This document shows positions 32,568 to 44,135 of a DNA stretch of 64,000 nucleotides, in pieces; the stretch's first letter is position 1; each line of letters opens with the position of its first letter. A program made the translations under genes and the position numbers. Source of the stretch: Vicia villosa (Eukaryota > Streptophyta > Magnoliopsida > Fabales > Fabaceae); contig NW_026706237.1 in the NCBI RefSeq assembly GCF_029867415.1, forward strand, positions 1-64,000. Reading direction: 5' to 3'. The notes under the pieces are model-generated. The model was not told where the DNA came from. It searched no databases and saw only the letters and a program-made list of their open reading frames with translations.

Positions 32568-33268
32568 AGACTTTATGTTTGTCAGAGAACATTTCATTTG
32601 CATTAGAATAAGGCCAAACTTGCCATTGTATAGATTTCTTTAGTATTTTCAATTGTACTACTTTTGTTGTTATCAAGTACTATCCATTGTAAGAAACTCA
32701 TTCTGTTTGAATAAATAAAAATGTAATATACATGTTTTTCTCAAATCATTTCATCTTTGTCATTATGTTCATTGATACTTCACTCATTTGTCTTAAGCAA
32801 CTAAAAAAGGAGAATGATGAAAAAGCAAAAACACATGAATCACTAATTGTATGCTTTTGGAACAAGATCCTGCTGACGATGTACAGGCATTGTTTCCATT
32901 CCTAAACACCGGAGTTATAAGGGAGTGAAACCTTCGTTAACCCCTTTGAGCCTAAGGAGTAGTAGTTCTTTTCAAAAAATACAAAACCCTCAATCTTAAC
33001 CAGGGGCAGGGTAGACTTCAGTTAGTGCGACCGAGCGCTCAACTTTCAGGTATTCCATCAGAGGATCAATCATATCTCAGATCTCACAACAAAGAAGAAG
33101 AGCACAATCCACAATGGATGTCTCTCATTCACCAAGAAGAAGGCAGTCACAACCTTTTCATCAAGTCAATCACAAATGTCATACAACTTGTTCCCGAACG
33201 AGACGAAAAGAATGAAAAGAAAGTTATGAATCATGATAAAAAAAAAAAAAGAAAGAAACAATAGCCCG

Positions 33269-33376
33269 CTAAGTCAAAAGAAAAAAGAAAAGCTTTGAAG
33301 CAATTGACTTAGGCAAAAATTAGGGCATATCCCGCTGGACAACGAAAACCAAAATCAAAAGAAACTTTTTGTCCAG
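33269..33376 (+). repeat. Two hairpins with different stems and equal 26-nt loops
   Basis: Hairpin 1 pairs CTAAGTCAA (33269-33277) with TTGACTTAG (33304-33312). Hairpin 2 pairs CTGGACAA (33335-33342) with TTGTCCAG (33369-33376). Both loops are 26 nt and A-rich. Each is preceded by CCCG and followed by GCAAAA(A)(T/G)TTAGGG, as in the left Ogre. Confidence 0.8.
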
Positions 33377-34607
33377 GCAAAAGTTAGGGAAAGCAAAAGT
33401 CAAAAGCAAAAGAACAAAAATCCTCCAAGGAATAAGTTGTTGTGATCATCAACGAAAGCATCAAAGGGTGACTGCCACTTCAATCAAAGCTACAAAGGAT
33501 CCTCATCCATCGCAATCCTTCCTGAAAGGCGAACGCTCGTGTCAAACTATCTGAACGTAGGACTGGAGAACATCACGAAGAGGGGTGGGTTAAGTAGAAC
33601 TTGAGCCTTTATCCTTTGTTTCTCAAACCGTGAACCCGTCCACGTTACAACCCTCAAAAGTCCTAATTGAAGCAGGGTTCGTTCCGAAAGCATACAAACT
33701 GTGAAATCATGTCAAACTGACTCCTAATGTTGCTGTGTCATTTGTGTTAGTATCAGTATAACATTTTGACAAATAAAACTCTTCTTTGAGATTAACATGT
33801 GCATGGCATTCTCATTATCTTTTTAAACAGAATTGTCTCTAATCTGAAAACAAGTACTTGATACCAAGGAAAGTTCAACATTGAAATTCCAATCGAGTAA
33901 TCTTACAAGGGCAAAGGTTGGTCATCCACAAAGCAAGTCTCTGAAGCACCCATCTGGTGGAAGAGTTCCTTCCAATCTGGGGCATTCATCCCTTCATCCA
34001 CACTGGGGCAGACCATTGCACATCTCCATGATTCAAGCATGTCAAAATTCTATCTCAAAAGGTCATACAAGCTGGGGCAAGCTAGCGACAATTCTTTCTT
34101 CCATCCCCAAGCAAGTGTCAGATATCAAGACAAGTGTCGAGGAGTCAAACTAAACACCTCACCTTCACAAGTGTTGTCCTTCAAGCAACAACCTTCCACA
34201 AGGGCATACTCCATCCACTCCTGGTATCTTGGAGACAATCATTGCACTCATAATCATACAATCATCATGCATATCATTGCATTTTCATTATCATTTCACC
34301 CGCATGATCCGATCATCAACAAAGCAGGGCCATCCACCCCATCTTGAATCAAGCAGAGTTTCAAAACTCCACCTAATCTATTCCACATCAAAGCAGAAAC
34401 CCTGGACAATGCATCAGTACACTGCATATAGAATCCCTTGCATTGCATTTCCAGAAGTGCACAAATAAATCAAACATTTGCATGTGAAGCATAAGCCAAG
34501 TTACTCATCAGATGGGTTCTCTACAAGCAATCAATTGATATTCCACTGGATCACTCAGAGTTACCATTGTGGTGTCATCTCCCAAAGACAGTCATGTTCA
34601 TCTTTCT

Positions 34608-35340
34608 TCAATCCAGAGTTGATGTTTTTGTGTTCAACCCAGAGTTGATTTTCCCTTCATCTTTTAACTCCGAGTTAATTATCTCTTCCCTCTCACCCAG
34701 AGTTGATGGATGTCTTTTTCTTAGTTCCTCTCTTAACCCAGAGTTGAAGATTACCTTTTCTTTCATTCAACCCAGAGTTGATCTTTTTCTTATTTCCCTC
34801 TCACCCAGAGTTGAAGGATACTTCTTATTGATTTCTCTTTCCCGCTTAACCCAGAGTTGACGGTTATCATTTGTTCAATCCAGAATTGACTATCTCTCTT
34901 TCCCACTCAACCCAGAGTTGACGGTTATCTTTTGTCTTTCCCACTCAACCCAGAGTTGACGGTTGTCCTTTCTCTTTCTCACTTAACCCAGAGTTGACGG
35001 TCATCTTTTGTCTTTCCCACTCAACCCAGAGTTGACGGTTATTCCTAATTGTTCACCTTTCCTCTTTCAACCCATAATCATTATCCAATCTCTTGTTCAA
35101 CCCAGAGTTGATTTCCTTGCTTCCAATTTTAACCCAGAGTTAATACTTATATCTCATCCCACTAATACTGATTTCTCTTTCCGTTCTCAATCCAGAATTG
35201 ATGTTTACCTCTTATCCAACCCAGAGTTGACTTCCCTTTATTCTTCAACCCAGAGTTGACCCACTTTTCTTTTTCAACCCAGAGTTGATATGTATTTCAT
35301 TTCTAATCCAGAGTTAATTTGATCAATCCAGAATTGATAC
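34608..35340 (+). repeat. Array of about 21 CCAGA pentaloop hairpins
   Basis: The unit is TCAAC-CCAGA-GTTGA, with spacers of roughly 5-60 bp rich in CT. Variants keep pairing: TCAAT-CCAGA-ATTGA at 34875-34889, TTAAC-CCAGA-GTTAA at 35129-35143, ATCAAT-CCAGA-ATTGAT at 35322-35338, and TTAAC-TCCGA-GTTAA at 34664-34678. Several others contain a single G-T pair. Confidence 0.88.
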
Positions 35341-35503
35341 ATTATTCCTCAGTGGAGTTGACACCATTTTTTCCCCAGTGGATCCTATCTCTCATCAGGC
35401 AAATTTTCAGGTTCACTTGGTATTTAATCTTCTTCTACCTTGATTGCTCGAAAGGCTAACGCCAATCTCACCTTCAGGTTTAAGATGATTAAATAGGGGC
35501 AGC

Positions 35504-38500
35504 TGTTGCACCCCAAAATTTGCCCATCTAATTTTATTTCTAATTGGCTTAAGCATCACGTTCATCTACATATCTCAATTAGGTCATTCAACATATCATG
35601 CATCACTAATCAACAAATTTAGCATAAGGATCAAGAATCAGGGTTTATTTCCCTATGATTGCATTCATCAAAGTTTTTATTGAGATCAACCGGATTAGGT
35701 TTACTTCACTATTCATTTATTAACCAAAAGGAGCCATCTATGGAGTTTGGACGCAATTATCTGGCGCACTGCTCGAATTATAAGTTATGGTGCAATACTT
35801 ATTCATATGAACAAAGGTGCTAGCGTATGACAAGCCTTAGGAGATTGAGATTCGTATGATGATTACTTATCTTGGACTATGGCTTGGAAAAGAGGTTACT
35901 GGTGTGTGGTTGACCTTTTTGGTCAAAGTCAACGATGAAGGTTGACTATTGACTATCAACACTTTCAAAATATGTGATTTCCATCTTATTTTGTAGTTGC
36001 TACTTCAAGTACAAAAGGTGAAAGAAGGATTTGAATTCTAAATTAATATCATAAATGGAAGGAGATTCCTTATTTGATTGTTTGAACCACAAGCTGCTAT
36101 GAATATGGTCATAATACATCCGGGTTTGAATTTACACAAAAGAAAAAGGGAAGAAAGAAAGTACAAGAATTCTATCCATTCTTTAACTACAAAAATCCAA
36201 ATACATTACATGGAGCCAAACAGTGACTTATTTGAAGAAATGCAAGGCCACCTCAATTGGTATACATCATTCAAGATTCAAGATTTCTAATGAGGCCTTC
36301 AATCAATCATTATTCGAGACTCCTTCAGATTTTACAACATACATTACAAGCCTCAATCCTTACAAAGAAAAATACAAGAAAATCTATACAAAAGTATACA
36401 GTTAACCACCTATCCTATCCTATATGTTGTTCTCCAAGTCTCCTCTTGCACTTTGGGTTTATATCTTGAGCTTGACCCTACACTTATCTCTAAGTCCATC
36501 CGCTTCCAAGTTCTCAATACACCAACTCCATGGCCTCGTGACTCTTCCTTCAAAGTTCGGTTTCATGACCCTGCTGTACCATAATTCCAACCCTGCATAA
36601 AAACAAAATGCAGCCAATACATTCAGCAACCAGTCATTAACCATTCAGTACAGCCACACTCCCCTTCATCGTATCAATTCAGACCCTGCATAAAAGAAAG
36701 CAAGTTCAAAAGAGCAGTCCAACATTCACACCATACAAACCACATACTGCATTCAAGACAAGTTATTAAACTTCAACATCAATTCAAAGAAAAAGAATAC
36801 CATGCACACTTGAAACAGTCAAGTAGCAGAGCTGTACAAACAGAATTGAAACCATGCTACTTCAGGCACCAATTGTACAATTTCAGCTCTGCATCCAAAA
36901 ACCAAACAGTCACAGTTCAATCATTCATCAAATTATTATCTATCAAAATACTAAGATCCACCGAAATTGAAAAGAAATCAATTACATGGTCAACTCTCAA
37001 GACATACATGTTGCCAGTTCACGATCAATACTCAGTGCATAATCTCACAAGTTCAGTACAGAATCTCATGTTTTCGACAATATCTCGCATTCAGGAAAAT
37101 TCATTTCACATGTTTAAGTATTCCTGATATCAAAGATGTATATATCTAACAGCTTGCAGCAAAATCCAATATTCAAGGTTCAAAAGCAGAAAAATAATAA
37201 CAGTTCCATTTCATAACTAACTTCCAAATTCACATTACCACCAGTTCTGATTTACTAACATTCCTAACTGTCAACTAACCTACCTATAACTAACCTCTAT
37301 TCATAACAGAATCTAACTGTCAAAAACAGAAATAACCAACAAACTGCAAACAATCCCTAACCGAATTCTAAATTACCTAACTGAAATCATAACAAACTTT
37401 CAACAGAATGTAACAGAAAGTCACTGATAACTAACCTTCTCAGCTCCAATCTCTATATAACCTTCAATTCCCGTCTTCTCAATCTTCTCCACTCTTTCTC
37501 CATCTTCATCACCAAAACCCCTCTGCAAATTCATCCTTCACCCATTTTTCTTCTCTTCATCCTCTTACACCTCTCATTCAATCTTCAGATCCTCAATTCC
37601 CTCACCTCACCATACGCACGTTCTCAGAGCTGTTGAAGTTCATCATTAGAACTTCAACAAGCTTGTGCTCAACCACTGTAATTTCCATCTCCGAGCCTCT
37701 CATCATCTCTCAGAATCGCCATGACCTATTTCTCCTTCTAAATCCCCACTTTCTTTCGCCCTCATTCAACAACACACGCATTCACAGAAAATTGCAGAGA
37801 AGAAGAAGAAGATAGCGCAAGAAATAAAAGAATAACGGAATATTACCTGAATTGAAGTACTCCGACGCGTTTATTTCGCCAGCACACAGCCGTCGAAGAG
37901 TCGCCGGAACTGCTCCGGTAAGTAACTCCCTTTAAACTCTGGGTTCTCCGTTTCTTTAGCTTGATTGATGCCGTTTATTACTTCACTGCGTTTAATCCAT
38001 TGTCAATTGCGAGATCTTCGCTCCGATTAGGAAGTTCGCACTATTTAGGGTTAGATTTCCTCCTCTCGGTTTCGAACGAAGAAGCTCCTTCATGGGATTT
38101 TAAGGCGAGATTGAGGATTAGGAGGGAGAGAGGGTTCAGAATTGAGTTTTATTTTGGATGTTAGTGGAGCTCCGTCGCCTCCGGCGCGGCGGAGCGATTT
38201 CCGGCGAGGGCCGAGTGAGAGAGATGTGAGAACGAAAGGGGTCTGAGAGTGAGGAGCTTAAACGTCACACGATTAACCCTTATCCCCTTCAATTATCTTT
38301 TTCATTTTATTTTTTAATTAATTAATTGTTTTTCCCATTTTTATTTCTTAACTTGAATAAAAGTAATAAAAACCTGATAATAATAACTGGATCAACACAA
38401 TAACAAGCTTGGGCCCGTTGCATTCTACACCCCCCTGAGGCCCATGCTGCCTTTTTTGGCAAATCTATAATAATCACCATTCTGGGCCCTAAACCCTTAC

Positions 38501-39739
38501 TATTCACCACCATGCAATTCATTTTACACCCCTGGTTTCCATTCATTTTTCTAATTTAATTTAGGTTCTTAATTGAATTTTTCCCTTTTCTTTAGGTGAT
38601 AAATGCTAATTTTTCTCCTATTAATTCTTAGGCCTTAATACAATTTTTGTCACATATAAAATAATCATAAAAAAATAATATTAGTTTTAGGCTATTTGTT
38701 TTTTAGTCTTTTGCTTGACTTGTAATTCAATTTCCTTCATAAAAATCAATATAAAAAATAGTAGTATTTTTAATTCATTTTGTACTATGTTTTCGAATTG
38801 CTACTTCATACTTGTGTATAACTTTGTACCATTGTATCCTTACTCAATTTTGCTCATGATGTGACTTTAATTTTCATGTTTCTTTTATTCCTAACCTTAG
38901 GTAGAAACCATGATAACATTAGGTAGAAATTCCCTTCATACTTAGGTTAGTTTCTTTTCCTTTTCAACTTTAAAACACCTAACAATATCCAAATAAATTT
39001 CCCATAAAAAATACCAAGAAAACTCATAAAAAATGACTAATAAATACTTTGACTAATAAAAAGGGAATGGAAGCTTGTAACTTCTCTTGCTTAAGGGATG
39101 TTCGAGTGCTTGGAGCTCCCTTGCTTAAGGGTTCCATTCAGGCGTAAGTTCCCAACCTCTAAAAAACACAAACCAAAGAGTAACTCGAGTTTCCCTTGCT
39201 TAAGGGATTTCCTCGAAACGCTCAAACTCTCTTCTCTATCTCGCCTCCGAGGCATTCTTTAATCGGACATGTTATTTCCGCTCCATTCCCAGCTTAAGAC
39301 TCCAGAGGTCGAGCAGCGGAGTGCGAATGTAACTTCGTCCACTAAAAAACACAAAAACAAACAAAAACTAAAGAGCCGAACTACGGCGCTCTGATTCCTG
39401 AAAAGGATACGTAGGCATCAAGTCGCGGGGCTTGAACGAGCACAACTATTTATAACCTTATTTTCCCCGTGTTTCTTTTCTTTCATTTGCATGCATTCCC
39501 TTAGTAATTAAGCTTTAGATTTATACACCCTTTAGATAGCAACAAACATAGGTGGATACCATCGAGTACGATGGGCGTGAGGGGTGCTAGCACCTTCCCC
39601 TCGCGTAACCGACTCCCGTACCCTATCTCTGGTCGAAAGACCTCGTTCTTATTCACCTTAGGTTTTCTGATATTCCTTTCCCTCTTTGGGATAAATATAT
39701 TGGTGGCGACTCTGTTCATCATTTCGCGAGCGTGCGACA
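35504..39739 (+). repeat. 3' LTR of TR-GAG (4236 bp)
   Basis: It has the same length as the 5' LTR, and no difference was seen in the stretches read side by side. It is followed by the target duplication AGCAT and then the rest of the copia-2 right LTR. Confidence 0.96.
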
Positions 39740-39744
39740 AGCAT

Positions 39745-40165
39745 AGCCTGCCATCTTGTACTTGCTTCTGATATGATGTTTGTGTAAACAACGTTTGAAT
39801 ATCATCAGAGTCAAACAGCTTGATGCAGAGCATCTTCTTGTCTTCTGACCTTGAAGTGCTTCTGAGCGTGATACCATGAGAACTTCAGTGCTTTTACTTC
39901 TGATCTCAAGTTCTTCTGATTCTTCCATAGACCATGTTCTGAATCTGCTTGACCATCTTCTGATGTCTTGCCAGACCATGTTATGATGTTGCATGCTGAA
40001 CCTTCTGAGTCAGTGCTTCTTGCGCTGATTTTGTGCATACTCTTTATGTGATTCCTGAAATGGAAATTGCATAGGATTAGAGTACCACATTATCTCATAC
40101 AAAATTCATATACATTGTTATCATCAAAACTAAGAATATTGATCAGAACAAATCTTGTTCTAACA
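39745..40165 (-). mobile_element. Right LTR of copia-2, second piece
   Basis: Resumes with AGCCTGCCATCTTGTACTTG, as in the left LTR at 15659, and ends TTGTTCTAACA at 40165. It includes a segment near 39786-39833 that is missing from the left copy. The next base starts the RING-H2 gene copy. Confidence 0.92.
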
Positions 40166-41198
40166 GGTATACTGCCTCTTCTTATTGGAGTTTGGTTGAT
40201 GTTGTTTTCTTGAAAAACATAGTGGCCATCTTGGCCATAAGCATCCACTGTAAAGACATCTTGAGTACTCAACCTCTGTTGATTTCTCTCCATATTGGTG
40301 CTAGACCATCCATCGGTTGGTATCATTTCTCTTCTTACTAGAACATGGTTGATGTTGTTTTCCCGAAGAATAAAGTGGTTGTCTTGGGCATAAGCATAAT
40401 TTGACAAGACATTTCGGATACTACCCATAGATTGACTTCTCTCGGGATTTGTATCAAACCATCTTTGTGTAGGCACTATGTCTCTTCTTACTAGAACATG
40501 GTTAATGTTGTTTTTGTGCGAAATAAAGTGGTCATCTCGGAAATAAACATCAATTAGATATAAATTTCGAGTACTCAATCTAGGTTGATTTCTCTCGAAA
40601 TTGATGTTAGACCATCTATCAGTAGGTACAATGTATCTTCTTATTGGAGCTTGGTTGATGTTGTTTTCATGAAGAATATAGTGGCCATCTTGGACATAAA
40701 CATCAGTTGGAAAAACATCTTGAATATTCAACCTAGGTTGATTTCTCTCCATATATGTCTTATACCATGTATGGGTAGATATCATTTCTCTTCTCATTGG
40801 AACCTGGTTGATGTTGTTTTCGTGGTGAATAAAGCGGTTGTCTTGGTCATCACATAAGCTGGTAAGACATTTCTGATATTCAGTCCTAATTGATTTCTCT
40901 CAAGATTGTGATCAAACCATCTCTGAGTAGGCATTATGTCTCTTCTTATTGGAACATGGTTAATGTTATTCTCGTGATGAATAAAGTGGTTGTCTTGGAC
41001 ATAAGCATGTGTTGGTGGGATATTCATCATAGGTTGATTTCTACCACGAGCCCGATAATGAATATTGGGAGTCGGATAAAGAGCACGAGGAATCATTTGA
41101 TTGTTCATGCCATGATACGGCAGTCTATATGCATCTTCCATAATTTCTCTATGAGAACGATTTCTAATTCTATTTCGATGGAATTGTTGTTGATTCAT
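40166..41198 (-). pseudogene. RING-H2 repeat-protein gene, copy A, frameshifted and cut by copia-2
   Basis: The ATG at 41198 starts MNQQQFHRNRIRNRSHREIM, closely matching copy B at 45221. The coding then runs through at least six units of about 51 residues (for example ERNQPRLSTRNLYLIDVYFR and NNINHVLVRRDIVPTQRWFD). A single missing base near 40850 ends the first frame at 40794, and coding continues in another frame from 40797. At 40165/40166 the frame runs into the copia-2 LTR. The rest of the repeats and the RING domain are not in the window and should lie beyond the left Ogre. This copy cannot encode a RING protein. Confidence 0.88.
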
Positions 41199-41326
41199 CC
41201 TTCGAAATTAAAAGAAAAAATTCCAACTGAATCAAATAATAAATGTAAAGAAACAAAGTTCTGAGCATAAATGAAAAGAAAAAGAATACAAGTGAGTGCG
41301 GAGAAATTAAAACTGAAAAACTAAAA

Positions 41327-41334
41327 TATTTATA
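41327..41334 (-). promoter_or_regulatory. TATA box of RING copy A
   Basis: The minus strand reads TATAAATA, aligned with the TATAAATA of copy B at 45549-45556. The MITE lies 4 bp upstream, and its target duplication overlaps the box. Confidence 0.55.
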
Positions 41335-41338
41335 ATTA

Positions 41339-41622
41339 GGCTTAAATGCACCTTTGGTCCCTGTAAGTTAGCGAGTTTTTGATTTTCGTCCCTATAAGTT
41401 TTTTTTTGTTGGTATGAGTCCCTATATCATGCTTTTTGCTTGCGGTTTAGTCCCTAAAGACAAAATCCACAGGAAAATCTGCAGGTTTTCATGCGAATTT
41501 TGATTTTAGGGACTAAAACAAACGCGAAAGTGAAATATAGGGATTCAGACCCAGAAAAAAAACTTACTGGGACGAAAATCAAAAACTCGCTAACTTACAG
41601 GGACCAAAAGTGCATTTAAGCC
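41339..41622. mobile_element. Mutator-type MITE (284 bp)
   Basis: Terminal inverted repeats of about 55 bp begin GGCTTAAATGCAC and end GTGCATTTAAGCC, with TTGGTCCCTGTAAGTTAGCG inside the left arm and its complement in the right. A perfect 9-bp target duplication TTATAATTA lies at 41330-41338 and 41623-41631, the Mutator length. It has no coding capacity. Copy B of the duplicated region lacks it. Confidence 0.93.
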
Positions 41623-42330
41623 TTATAATTATTATCAACAAGCCTTTTTTGTTGTTCAAGTATCTACACTATAAGATAATTGTTCAAAAAAAAAAACTAT
41701 AAGATAAAGTTCTGATATAATATAGCATATGATAATCAATCTCCTAATTTTGTGCCCTAGTATTAGAAGTATATCGTTTTTCTATTTTGCGTATAGATTT
41801 ATGTAGTTATTCCTAATGAGTAAATTGCAACTTTATTTATTATAACTAAAAGATATCTTATTTTTTGAAAATAAAATATGCAAAAATATTTAAGTAAATA
41901 TTTAAGTAAATGAAATAATAAGTTGAAATAATTTTGTCTTCTATTAACATATGAAAATAATGGAAGATTTATGTTTGACTAAATCAAACAACAAGAAGAT
42001 TGTGAATTTTCAAATCAATCTTTATAGTTTGCTTTTGTAAAATGGCCTCTACGACTTTATAAAAATTGTGAATTCCTCTTGAAAGTTTATAAAAACTGTT
42101 AATCGGTCTCAATAAACTTCTATAAATCCATGTTTTTAAATGGACTCTATTTAACATTTAAAAAATTGACACCTCCATTTTTTAAAATTTTGAATTTGAT
42201 CATATTCTTTTAAATTTCAAATTTTAAAGTGAAACATTATTTATAATTTTAACACTATGTTGATTGACTTGAGAATTAATCGGCATATTACTCCTATATT
42301 CTCGAATTTTGATGGGATATGAATTGCTTT

Positions 42331-43600
42331 TTTTAGTACAAATAAATTGTATTTTGTAATAAATTTAACTATTTAATTTCCTCAATTATCTCTTCTATTC
42401 TATTGTAAAATTAATAACTCTAATAGTTTTTGATAATATGAAAACAATTACTATTTAGAATAATGGAAATAATATTTAAATTTAAATATGTCACTCATCG
42501 ATATAAGTTCATCCATATAAATTGACAAGATTGTACTTTTCGTCCATATATAATTTTTTGAGTTAAAGATAGTGTACTCACACTAAACTAATTTTACACA
42601 TACAATTAATTAAAATCCCTATACTTGTCATGTTATATTAATTTTTTTAAATTAAAATTATGTTTTAATTAGATATATAATTGTAATTGGTTAACAGTGT
42701 AAAATTATTTTACACTGTCATTACATATCTCTTTTTCTCTAATTTTGTTTACATATAGTATCTTTGAATATTATGATCATTTTGATATTCGTCTCCGATA
42801 TTAAATTTTAGTAAAAAAAGTTTTGTGGCAAACATGTAGTAACATGCAAGTGACATGATTAAATTAATTATTTTTAAATACCATTCATATCTTGCTTGTT
42901 TTCTGAAGAATAAAAAGAAATTTATTTTTAAAATTCCCAAGTATAAGAAAATTTATATAATTATTTAAAGCTAACAAAATTATTGTGTGGTACTTCTACA
43001 TGTCTTTCAATGGTGATTTGAAATATGTTAGCTAGATTTTTCATTGAAAATAAGAAATATATGATATTAGTTATGTATCTATTTTAGATTCTCACTTGTT
43101 CAAACATGATGTAACAAGAAACTTATAGTCAAAATGCAAACTTTAACCAAGTCAAACTGGGTTTCAACAACTTTTTATCTTTCAAATTGACTCATCTGTT
43201 GAACTACTAAATTGTAAGACATTGAAAATATTAACTTTACATATTTTTATGTAAATTTATTTGAAATTAGTATTTAAATATGTACTAATCTATTTTTTTA
43301 GTACTCTGACTGAACTATGGACATATAATATTCTATTACAATATATTAAATATGGGATACAAAATAAAACGAAAATAATACAGAGTTTGATCATACCTCC
43401 TAATTTTATATCCTATTCTATTAGGTTTTAAATATAAACAAAAAAATGACAAATATTTAGTCGAATTTATACCAAATATATATACATTTTTGCTTTTGTT
43501 TAAAATAAGAGGAACAGTGTAATTATATTTTTGTCACATAAATTATTTTCTCGCCTTATGTGATTCCTCATTCTTTCATCACTCACTGTTTAATATTATT
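42331..43600. other. AT-rich intergenic DNA
   Basis: No coding region, repeat boundary or RNA gene was recognised. Composition is strongly AT-rich with short homopolymers. Confidence 0.6.
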
Positions 43601-43607
43601 ATTATTT

Positions 43608-43690
43608 GCGTGTATTGCCTAATGGTAAAAACTTGGGTCTTGAGGATGTATTCCTCTCAAAGTTTTAGATTCAACGAATAGATTGCCTAT
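43608..43690 (+). mobile_element. Possible decayed tRNA-derived SINE
   Basis: TTGCCTAATGGTAAAAACTT resembles a Pol III A box, and AGTTTTAGATTCAACGA about 40 bp later resembles a degraded B box. The sequence between (GGTCTTGAGGATGTATTCCT) fits the stem pattern of plant tRNA-derived SINEs. No clear target duplication was found. An AT-rich stretch to 44135 follows with nothing recognised. Confidence 0.4.
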
Positions 43691-44135
43691 TAAAAAAAAT
43701 TATTCATTTCAAATCATCACTTTTTATCATGGCATCTAAGTTTAAATTTTGAGAAAAGGTAATTAATATTTATCTAGTATTTACATTAAAGTTTTTAAAA
43801 TTAATTAATAATATAAAGTTATTTTATCATCTTAAATATATGATATTTATTGATAATTTGAGATTGATAATAATATTTTAAAAAAATTATAGGATAAGAT
43901 GAAGTGGTGTTTTAAATGTAATGCGTATATACACTAATAGGAAAAATTGAAATAGAAAAAAATGTAAATAAAAGTCTAAATGTAAAAAAAAGCTGTATTA
44001 GAAAAAAAGATTTTTTTTAATAAATAAATTACATGAAAAGAGAGTTAATTAATAAGAATAATTTAAACTCTTACATCAATTTTAATTTTAATCTATAGTA
44101 TTATGAAAAAGAAGTTTATAAATAACGAAAAAACT

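Larger units (their letters stand above)
32568..35503 (+). other. TR-GAG 3' noncoding region
   Basis: About 2.9 kb contain no recognisable gene. A polyadenylation-like AATAAATAAAA occurs near 32710. Two large hairpins are at 33269-33376, the CCAGA hairpin array is at 34608-35340, and the primer tract is at 35492-35503. The text shares the Ogre phrase CCCGCT...GGCAAAAATTAGGG with 601-775. Confidence 0.8.
25705..39739 (+). mobile_element. Complete gag-only Ogre-type element, TR-GAG (14,035 bp)
   Basis: LTRs at 25705-29940 and 35504-39739 are each 4236 bp with a constant offset of 9799. The stretches I compared and every short ORF inside them are identical. The target duplication AGCAT lies at 25700-25704 and 39740-39744. 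The primer site TGGCGACTCTGCTGGGGA (29943-29960) is the tRNA-Arg type used by Ogre. The primer tract AATAGGGGCAGC lies at 35492-35503. The only protein is Gag; protease, RT, RNase H and integrase are absent. Gag-only elements of this kind (TR-GAG) are known in plants and depend on relatives. Confidence 0.96.
7168..40165 (-). mobile_element. Sirevirus-like copia element copia-2, minus strand, carrying two nested insertions
   Basis: Read on the minus strand: 5' LTR (40165-39745 plus 25704-24994, 1132 bp), primer site, gag, pol, an extra ORF, a 3' noncoding region with repeated primer tracts, and the 3' LTR (16039-15312 plus 7435-7168). Removing copia-3 and TR-GAG leaves about 11 kb. The right flank begins GGTAT (40166-40170), the expected target duplication. 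The left copy should lie beyond the Ogre, outside the window. The host target is the RING-H2 gene copy at 40166-41198. Confidence 0.88.
41199..42330. repeat. Upstream part of duplicated block A
   Basis: Apart from the MITE, this matches 45222-46485 and the first part of 52643-52800. Shared landmarks are GATAATCAATCTCCTAATTT (41731 and 45591), AAATGGCCTCTAC (42040 and 46280) and GATTGACTTGAGAA (42264 and 52733). It shows a tandem duplication of the gene with over 1 kb of upstream DNA. Confidence 0.8.

Noticed and set aside
34608..35340. Interspersed repeats resembling a CRISPR or a minisatellite
   Set aside because: Units are 15 bp with irregular spacers and compensated stems in a retrotransposon UTR; a hairpin array explains them better.
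43608..43690. A functional tRNA gene
   Set aside because: A- and B-box-like words are present, but no cloverleaf with a proper acceptor stem is seen; at most a SINE remnant.
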